Below, piece after piece: positions 47,844 through 52,603 of a stretch of 52,603 nt of DNA. This DNA is from Clostridia bacterium (GTDB taxonomy: Bacteria; Bacillota; Clostridia; Oscillospirales; CAG-272): assembly GCA_017536475.1 (NCBI GenBank), contig JAFXHH010000014.1:1-52603 (forward strand). The letters are read 5' to 3'. The stretch's first letter is position 1, and each line of letters begins with the position of its first letter. A model generated the notes under the pieces. The model was not told where the DNA came from. It saw only the letters and a list, made by a program, of their open reading frames with translations, and did no database searches. The position numbers and the translations under genes were made by a program.

Positions 47844-48152
47844 CTAAAAAATATAAATTTCAGCTCCAACGCTATCCAAGATCTCGTTTATTTTCTTTTT
47901 CTCGGACTGTGAGCAGGATTCAAGCAGTTCCCTTGAGATGATCACAGCCACACGTCTGCCTCTTGCAAAAAGGACGGCGGACGAGGCCTCGGATATCATA
48001 ATATCAAGAGATTCAAGCTGCTCGATTCGCTCAACTATCACCGCCGCGGAGATAAAGCACCCCGAAAACAATCGACCGACAATAACCTTAAGCAGAAAAT
48101 AAAACCCTAAAACCGCCAATGCGGAAACGATGATTTGAACAAGCAAATACAT
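47844..48152 (-). CDS. small membrane protein, function unknown
   Basis: No family could be recognised for this 102-residue protein. It has one N-terminal membrane segment (about residues 3-28, YLLVQIIVSALAVLGFYFLL), followed by a soluble part of about 70 residues with two probable helices (AVIVERIEQLESLDIMISEAS and ELLESCSQSEKKKINEILDS). Of two ATGs six bases apart, the second is used, because GGAGG lies 7 nt before it but only 1 nt before the first. It is upstream of recD2 on the same strand and probably co-transcribed. Confidence 0.72.
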   Translation of the reverse strand: MYLLVQIIVSALAVLGFYFLLKVIVGRLFSGCFISAAVIVERIEQLESLDIMISEASSAVLFARGRRVAVIISRELLESCSQSEKKKINEILDSVGAEIYIF

Positions 48153-48221
48153 CTGCATACCTCCATATGTGTTTTACATAAGGGTATGCCGTATCGGCGG
48201 TTTAAGTTAATTTATCTTATA

Positions 48222-49403
48222 TTAAAGACAAGCCTTCTTGAGCTTTTCGGCAAGATCGCGTCTTTCCCAAGCTACGTCAAGGTCTTCTCTTCCCATGTGA
48301 CCGTAAGCCGCGAGATCGCAATATATCGGCTTGCGAAGATCAAAATCACGAATGATTGCCGCAGGACGAAGGTCAACAAGCCCCTCTACTGCCTTGCTGA
48401 TCTTTGCCTCGTCAACGATAGCAGTACCAAAGGTATCGATCATAACCGAAACGGGACGTGCAACACCGATAGCATACGCCACCTGAACCTCGCACTTCTT
48501 TGCAAGACCTGCCGCAACTACGTTCTTTGCAATGTATCTTGCCGCGTAGCAAGCAGAACGGTCAACCTTCGTGGGATCCTTACCCGAGAAAGCGCCGCCG
48601 CCGTGACGCGCATATCCGCCGTAGGTGTCAACGATTATCTTTCTTCCGGTAAGACCGGTGTCACCTGCAGGACCGCCGATAACGAATCTGCCCGTAGGAT
48701 TGACGTATATCTTCGTCTCCGCATCCATAAGAGAAGCGGGAACAATAGGCTCAATAACGTTCTTGATAATATCTGCTCTGATCTGCTCGAGTGTCACCGA
48801 GTCACTATGCTGAGAAGAAATAACGATGGTGTCAACTCTTGCGGGCACGTCGTCGTGGTACTCAATGGTGACCTGAGTTTTTCCGTCGGGACGGAGATAA
48901 TCAAGCGTTCCGTTCTTTCTGACTGCCGTAAGCTGACGAGCAAGCTTGTGTGCCAAAGAAATAGGCAGAGGCATAAGCTCGGGAGTCTCGTCGCAAGCGT
49001 AACCGAACATCAAGCCCTGGTCGCCTGCACCTGTGTCGAGACCGTCGGTGTCGGTTCCCTCTTTTGCCTCAAAGGACTTGTCAACGCCCATCGCGATGTC
49101 GGGAGACTGCTCGTGTATCGAGCTGATGACCGCGCAGGAGTCGCAGTCAAAGCCAAACTTTGCGCGAGTGTAACCGATCTCTCGGACAGTGCGACGAACG
49201 ATGTCCTGAATATCAACGTAAGCCTCGGTCGTGATCTCGCCCATAACGCTTACAAGACCCGTAGTACAAAAGGTCTCACAAGCAACTCTGGAGTTGGGAT
49301 CCTGACGGAGCATCTCGTCAAGTATAGCGTCGGAAATTTTGTCGGAAATTTTGTCGGGATGTCCCTCAGTTACCGACTCGGATGTAAACAGTACTTTTTT
49401 CAT
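48222..49403 (-). CDS. metK: S-adenosylmethionine synthetase
   Basis: The 393-residue enzyme makes S-adenosylmethionine from methionine and ATP. Motifs are [19 protein letters not shown] (methionine and ATP contacts), [12 protein letters not shown] and [17 protein letters not shown] (phosphate-binding loop). The length is typical. AAAGGA precedes the ATG. A SAM-I riboswitch and its terminator lie in the leader, so expression should fall when its own product is abundant. Confidence 0.98.
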   Translation of the reverse strand: MKKVLFTSESVTEGHPDKISDKISDAILDEMLRQDPNSRVACETFCTTGLVSVMGEITTEAYVDIQDIVRRTVREIGYTRAKFGFDCDSCAVISSIHEQSPDIAMGVDKSFEAKEGTDTDGLDTGAGDQGLMFGYACDETPELMPLPISLAHKLARQLTAVRKNGTLDYLRPDGKTQVTIEYHDDVPARVDTIVISSQHSDSVTLEQIRADIIKNVIEPIVPASLMDAETKIYVNPTGRFVIGGPAGDTGLTGRKIIVDTYGGYARHGGGAFSGKDPTKVDRSACYAARYIAKNVVAAGLAKKCEVQVAYAIGVARPVSVMIDTFGTAIVDEAKISKAVEGLVDLRPAAIIRDFDLRKPIYCDLAAYGHMGREDLDVAWERRDLAEKLKKACL

Positions 49404-49445
49404 TTTTCTATGTATCCTTTCATTTTTTACACGTTTAAGGGGAAT

Positions 49446-49479
49446 AAAAAGCTCTGCTTGCAGACAAACAAGCAGAGCT
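49446..49479 (-). terminator. SAM riboswitch terminator
   Basis: AGCTCTGCTTG and its complement form an 11-bp stem with an 8-nt loop, followed by TTTTTATT on the minus strand. It lies between the SAM-I aptamer and metK and is the expected expression platform. Confidence 0.9.
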
Positions 49480-49495
49480 ATATACTCGGAATTGC

Positions 49496-49579
49496 CTTAT
49501 CTGCTTGGAATTGGCACCTTTCCGTATCGGTAGGTTGCCGTGGTTTCATAGAGCCTGTCTCTCCACCACTCTTGATAAG
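49496..49579 (-). promoter_or_regulatory. SAM-I (S-box) riboswitch
   Basis: On the minus strand the aptamer reads CTTATCAAGAGTGGTGGAG, AGACAGGCTCTATGA, AACCACGGCAACCT and AAGGTGCCAATTCC, all conserved S-box segments, closed by P1 (CTTATC with GATAAG). It controls metK by SAM-dependent termination. Confidence 0.97.
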
Positions 49580-49597
49580 ATATTTATTTCATATAGT

Positions 49598-49626
49598 ATT
49601 GTATCACAACACAGCCGCTTTGTCAA
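49598..49626 (-). promoter_or_regulatory. sigma-A promoter of metK
   Basis: Minus-strand TTGACA and TACAAT are separated by 17 nt, just ahead of the SAM-I aptamer. Confidence 0.88.
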
Positions 49627-49651
49627 TAGGTTTTGTCATACAATACTTCTT

Positions 49652-50488
49652 TTATTCGGGCTTTATCTTGTTGCAAAGCTTGGAGAAGAAGAAGGATGCC
49701 ACCCCGCCCGCAACAATGCATCCGACGTAGATAAGAATATTGTACCATTCGGTTGCAAACGAAGGCAAAATCATAAGCGTGGTTGCTACGACGAATCCGA
49801 GCACGCAATGAGATACGATCGAGTAAAATTTGTCAAATACAAGCTTCATCAACCGAGAGAAAAGCAAAAGCGTAGCAAGCATAGCCAGTCCCAACGGAAT
49901 GATTACGCCGAAATCAAGCGTGGATATTCCTTCCGACATCTTTTCGTAAATTCCAAAGAATAAAAGCAGAGTCGAGGAGCTGAATCCGGGAATGATAAAG
50001 CTCAATCCCCATAACAATCCGCAAATGAGCCATCCTGCGAGATTGGGCGCTATCGTCAGATGCCAAATGCTCTTGAACACGTAGAACACTGCGGCAATCG
50101 CGACGAAGCTGATCGCAAGACCGATATACGAGCCGCTTCCGCGCCCCTTTTTGCCCGCATCCTTCCAAATATCAGGCAACGTTCCCGCGATAAGTCCGAC
50201 GAAAACGCAGAGCACAACGGCTTCGTTGAGATTAAGAAGCCAATTCGTTATTCCCGCGAAGCCCACGAACCCTAAACCGCCGCCCAAAATGACGAATATC
50301 ATCATTTTCCAATGCTTTTTGAGACCATTTATAGGATTTGACAGTACGTCAAGCACGGGATCATAGATTCCAAATGCGTAACACAGAGTTCCTCCGCTGA
50401 CACCGGGCAAAATAGCACCAATTCCAACGATGAAGCCTTGGATAGCCCACAGTATCGCCTGAAGAACGAAAGTTTTCTTTGTTTTCAT
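49652..50488 (-). CDS. DUF368 membrane protein, probable polyprenyl-phosphate translocase (PopT-like)
   Basis: The 278-residue membrane protein has about eight hydrophobic segments and the DUF368 repeats GIGAILPGVSGGTLCYAFGIY (first half) and LSFIIPGFSSSTLLLFFGIY (second half). DUF368 proteins have been linked to recycling of undecaprenyl phosphate across the membrane for cell-wall synthesis (PopT family). AAAGGAAAA precedes the ATG. It begins 31 bp after the riboflavin transporter gene with no terminator between, so it is probably in the same FMN-controlled transcript. Confidence 0.88.
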   Translation of the reverse strand: MKTKKTFVLQAILWAIQGFIVGIGAILPGVSGGTLCYAFGIYDPVLDVLSNPINGLKKHWKMMIFVILGGGLGFVGFAGITNWLLNLNEAVVLCVFVGLIAGTLPDIWKDAGKKGRGSGSYIGLAISFVAIAAVFYVFKSIWHLTIAPNLAGWLICGLLWGLSFIIPGFSSSTLLLFFGIYEKMSEGISTLDFGVIIPLGLAMLATLLLFSRLMKLVFDKFYSIVSHCVLGFVVATTLMILPSFATEWYNILIYVGCIVAGGVASFFFSKLCNKIKPE

Positions 50489-50519
50489 AATATTTTTCCT
50501 TTATAAAACCTATACGCCT

Positions 50520-51242
50520 TTATCCAAACGCGATCTGACCGTGCAGGAATACGAAGAATACGACGAAGCAAAGCGCCGCAACCGCAAGTCCGACCGCCGT
50601 TACGACAAGGCTGAAAATAAGATTTTTCTTCTTTTTTTCCTCGGAGGCAACACGCGATTCCTCAAATTTTGCAGAGGACGGCAAAACCTTAGCCGCCTTG
50701 AGCGCGGTAGAAACCGGCTTGTAAAGTATCAAAACGATCGCCGCGTTAAGCGTCGCCTTAGTCAGATTAAAGGGCAAGAATAGAGTGGGTACCATCTTTG
50801 CAACTGCCGCAGTCGTGAAATTCGGCGTGTAGATCGGCACGATGAACAGGTTGAAAAGAAGCATAAAAGCCGTCATCGCAAAGATCGACGACACAAGACC
50901 GATCGCCGCACCCTTGATGTTCTTTTTATATTTGTAGATCAACGCGCAGACTGTCGAATAGATCGCGGTTGACAGAAAATCCATAAGAAATCCCCAAAAT
51001 CCCGCATCTCCGATCGTGATAAACTCAACGAGCGAAACGACGAGAGAAATGGCGATGGAATATATCGGGCCGAAAAGCAGACCCGCGATGGTAATGACCG
51101 CGTCCTTTGCGTCGAAGGTCAGAAACATTACCTTGATGTGCATAATATAAGTTGAGGCGATCGCCAGCGCACAGAACAGCGCCGCCATACAAAGATTTTT
51201 GATTTTTTGGGCAGAGCTCTGCCTCGAATTCAAAGTAGACAT
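50520..51242 (-). CDS. ribU: ECF transporter S component, riboflavin type
   Basis: This 240-residue membrane protein has about six hydrophobic segments and family segments ALFCALAIASTYI, FDAKDAVITIAGLLFGPIY and GDAGFWGFLMDFLSTAIYS, as in RibU, the substrate-binding S component of energy-coupling factor transporters. The FMN riboswitch directly upstream supports riboflavin as substrate. The energising EcfA and EcfT parts are not in the window. The chosen ATG starts just before the conserved part; an ATG 30 codons earlier lies within the riboswitch leader and is rejected. The C-terminus holds an extra membrane segment beyond a Lys/Glu-rich linker. Confidence 0.92.
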   Translation of the reverse strand: MSTLNSRQSSAQKIKNLCMAALFCALAIASTYIMHIKVMFLTFDAKDAVITIAGLLFGPIYSIAISLVVSLVEFITIGDAGFWGFLMDFLSTAIYSTVCALIYKYKKNIKGAAIGLVSSIFAMTAFMLLFNLFIVPIYTPNFTTAAVAKMVPTLFLPFNLTKATLNAAIVLILYKPVSTALKAAKVLPSSAKFEESRVASEEKKKKNLIFSLVVTAVGLAVAALCFVVFFVFLHGQIAFG

Positions 51243-51269
51243 AAAAAAATCCCCTTTCTCGATAAGGGG
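51243..51269 (-). terminator. FMN riboswitch expression platform (terminator covering the ribosome binding site)
   Basis: On the minus strand, CCCCTT and AAGGGG pair around a 7-nt loop, then A and seven T run directly into the ATG of ribU. The AAAGGGG arm is also the likely Shine-Dalgarno sequence, so one hairpin could stop transcription and block translation. Confidence 0.7.
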
Positions 51270-51321
51270 GGATGAAAAAATCGACGTAGTGCGAGAATAA
51301 GCGCAAAAAAATCGAAATTTA

Positions 51322-51487
51322 TCTTTTCTCATCCGGACTTTCGTCGTGTGGACCTCATAGCCCTCACAAACAACCGTCGGTCAAGGAATCTCACCTTGTC
51401 GGCGCGCACTGCGATATCGCTGCGCGTTCGTGGACTGTATATTCGCAATTTTGCGAAAACCACCGGTATGGAATTTCACCAATCCCC
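51322..51487 (-). promoter_or_regulatory. FMN riboswitch (RFN element)
   Basis: Minus-strand segments match the RFN consensus in order: GGGGATTGGTGAAATTCC, ACCGGTGGT, AGTCCACGA, GGTGAGATTCCTTGACCGAC, GGTTG, and AGTCCGGATGAGA near the 3' end. It precedes ribU. No clear promoter was found upstream; a GC-rich palindrome takes up that space. Confidence 0.97.
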
Positions 51488-51515
51488 AAAAATAAATTTG
51501 ACAGTATTTGATTTT

Positions 51516-51550
51516 AAGAGCCGCGGCGGACAACCGCCGCGGCTCTTTTG
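51516..51550 (+). terminator. GC-rich hairpin between tuf and ribU
   Basis: A perfect 13-bp stem (AGAGCCGCGGCGG and its complement, loop ACAA) is followed on the plus strand by TTTTG. No plus-strand gene precedes it, so it more probably ends tuf transcription on the minus strand, where its T-run is poor (TTAAAAT). Confidence 0.55.
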
Positions 51551-51590
51551 TCTATTTATAATTATATTTCTATATTTATAAATTGTTCGT

Positions 51591-51713
51591 CATTATCGAC
51601 GAGAAATTTTGCAGTCCGAGGCGCACCGCAGAAAGCGAGGCGAAGATGTAGTTCTCTACATCGAGCCGCGTTCGAGGAGCAACGAAGGAATACGAAATTT
51701 ATCTAAGATAATT
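51591..51713. repeat. imperfect inverted-repeat element abutting tuf
   Basis: The ends are imperfect inverted repeats (CATTATCGACGAGAAATTT on the left; its counterpart AAATTTATCTAAGATAAT on the right, reaching the tuf stop codon). The centre is GATGTAG-TTCT-CTACATC. No gene lies inside. It resembles a non-coding MITE-like repeat and fills the gap between tuf and the hairpin. Confidence 0.55.
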
Positions 51714-52603
51714 ATGCGATGATATCGGAAACGACACCGGAACCAACGGTTCTACCACCCTCACGGATAGCGAAACGAAGACCCTTCTCACAAGCGATGG
51801 GCTTGATGAGCTCAACAGTCATATCAACGTTATCGCCGGGGCGGCACATCTCAACGCCTGCAGGAAGCTCGATAACACCGGTAACGTCGGTAGTTCTGAA
51901 GTAGAACTGAGGTCTGTAACCTGCGAAGAAGGGCTTAGAACGGCCGCCTTCCTTCTCGGTAAGAACGTAAACCTGACCAACGAACTTGGTGTGGGGGTTG
52001 ATGGAGCCGGGCTTGCAAAGAACCTGACCTCTTTCGATCTCGTCCTTAGCTACACCACGAAGGAGTGCACCGATGTTGTCACCAGCCTCTGCCTGGGGAA
52101 GGAGCTTGTGGAACATCTCAACTCCGGTAACGGTAGTGCTCTTCTTTTCTTCCTCAAGACCAACGATCTCGATAACGTCACCAACCTTAACGGTACCTCT
52201 CTCAACTCTACCGGTAGCAACAGTACCACGGCCGGAGATGGAGAATACGTCCTCGACGGGCATAAGGAAGGGAAGGTCTGCCATACGGTCAGGAGTAGGA
52301 ATGTATGCGTCAACCTGAGCCATAAGCTCGAGAATGCAAGCATACTCAGGAGCATTAATGTCGTTGCTGGTGGACTCGAGAGCGTCACGAGCAGAACCGC
52401 AAACGACAGGAAGATCGTCGCCGGGGAATTCGTACTCGTTAAGAAGATCTCTGATCTCCATCTCTACGAGCTCGAGAAGCTCATCGTCATCAACGAGGTC
52501 CTTCTTGTTCATGAATACAACGATTGCAGGAACGCCAACCTGACGAGCGAGAAGTACGTGCTCACGGGTCTGCTGAAGGGGGCCGTCAGTGCCTGCAACG
52601 ACA
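51712..52603 (-). CDS. tuf: elongation factor Tu, C-terminal three quarters (cut by window edge)
   Basis: The gene runs off the right edge. The visible part starts [18 protein letters not shown], within the GTPase domain, has the guanine-specificity motif NKKD ([20 protein letters not shown]), and continues through domains 2 and 3 to [13 protein letters not shown]-Tu carries aminoacyl-tRNA to the ribosome. An internal ATG about 90 bases from the edge is not the true start, because conserved sequence continues beyond it. Strong codon bias fits high expression. Confidence 0.98.
   Translation of the reverse strand, partial: VVAGTDGPLQQTREHVLLARQVGVPAIVVFMNKKDLVDDDELLELVEMEIRDLLNEYEFPGDDLPVVCGSARDALESTSNDINAPEYACILELMAQVDAYIPTPDRMADLPFLMPVEDVFSISGRGTVATGRVERGTVKVGDVIEIVGLEEEKKSTTVTGVEMFHKLLPQAEAGDNIGALLRGVAKDEIERGQVLCKPGSINPHTKFVGQVYVLTEKEGGRSKPFFAGYRPQFYFRTTDVTGVIELPAGVEMCRPGDNVDMTVELIKPIACEKGLRFAIREGGRTVGSGVVSDIIA

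Overview
The window looks like chromosomal DNA of an anaerobic, low-to-mid-GC Gram-positive bacterium of the class Clostridia (Bacillota), probably host-associated. The signs are a single-chain pyruvate:ferredoxin oxidoreductase, an NfnAB electron-bifurcating pair, the order dnaA-dnaN-remB-recF-gyrB, a long-form hibernation factor behind a raiA-type RNA, SAM-I and FMN riboswitches, and consensus sigma-A promoters (TTGACA, 17 nt, TATAAT). The family cannot be fixed from the sequence. No prophage, CRISPR array, rRNA or transposase gene was seen.

Layout. 1-3.5 kb: a GH78-like glycosidase behind an M18 aminopeptidase. 3.7-7.3 kb: PFOR. 7.5-9.9 kb: MATE transporter and PHP-domain hydrolase (minus). 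10-12.1 kb: a two-gene sugar-type operon (Gfo/Idh dehydrogenase, TIM-barrel isomerase). 12.2-14.4 kb: glutamate formimidoyltransferase and an FAD-dependent protein (minus). 14.6-16.5 kb: CCA-adding enzyme behind a structured leader, plus a small membrane protein. 16.5-17.5 kb: a small accessory patch with a MITE-like inverted repeat, an AT-rich orphan gene and palindromes.

17.5-31.7 kb is the replication and translation core, all on the minus strand: rpmG-secE-nusG-rplK-rplA, terminator, dnaA, dnaN, recF, remB, gyrB, mreC, mreD, gyrA and a lipoprotein. The dnaA-dnaN gap and the gyrB-mreC gap both hold clusters of DnaA-box-like 9-mers, so the replication origin is probably here. SecE has an unusual Thr/Glu-rich extracytoplasmic loop.

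31.8-40.8 kb: a tRNA-Arg gene, two tandem lipoprotein phosphoesterases, NfnAB (minus), a raiA-like RNA with hpf, and a GH42-like lipoprotein. 40.8-52.6 kb, all minus: mreB-pepD-serine hydrolase; a small membrane protein, recD2 and comF; metK under a SAM-I riboswitch; ribU plus a DUF368/PopT-type gene under an FMN riboswitch; and a truncated tuf at the window edge.

How the genes fit together. PFOR makes acetyl-CoA and reduced ferredoxin, and NfnAB uses reduced ferredoxin with NADH to make NADPH. MreBCD, a probable undecaprenyl-phosphate translocase and SecE serve the envelope. The glycosidases, dehydrogenase, isomerase and peptidases suggest scavenging of sugars and peptides. Gene-free stretches over 300 bases are 3403-3740 (two divergent promoters, nothing else seen), 16491-16843 (terminator and MITE), 26988-27395 (origin candidate), 37553-38103 (promoter, then raiA-like RNA) and 51243-51711 (riboswitch, palindrome and repeat).
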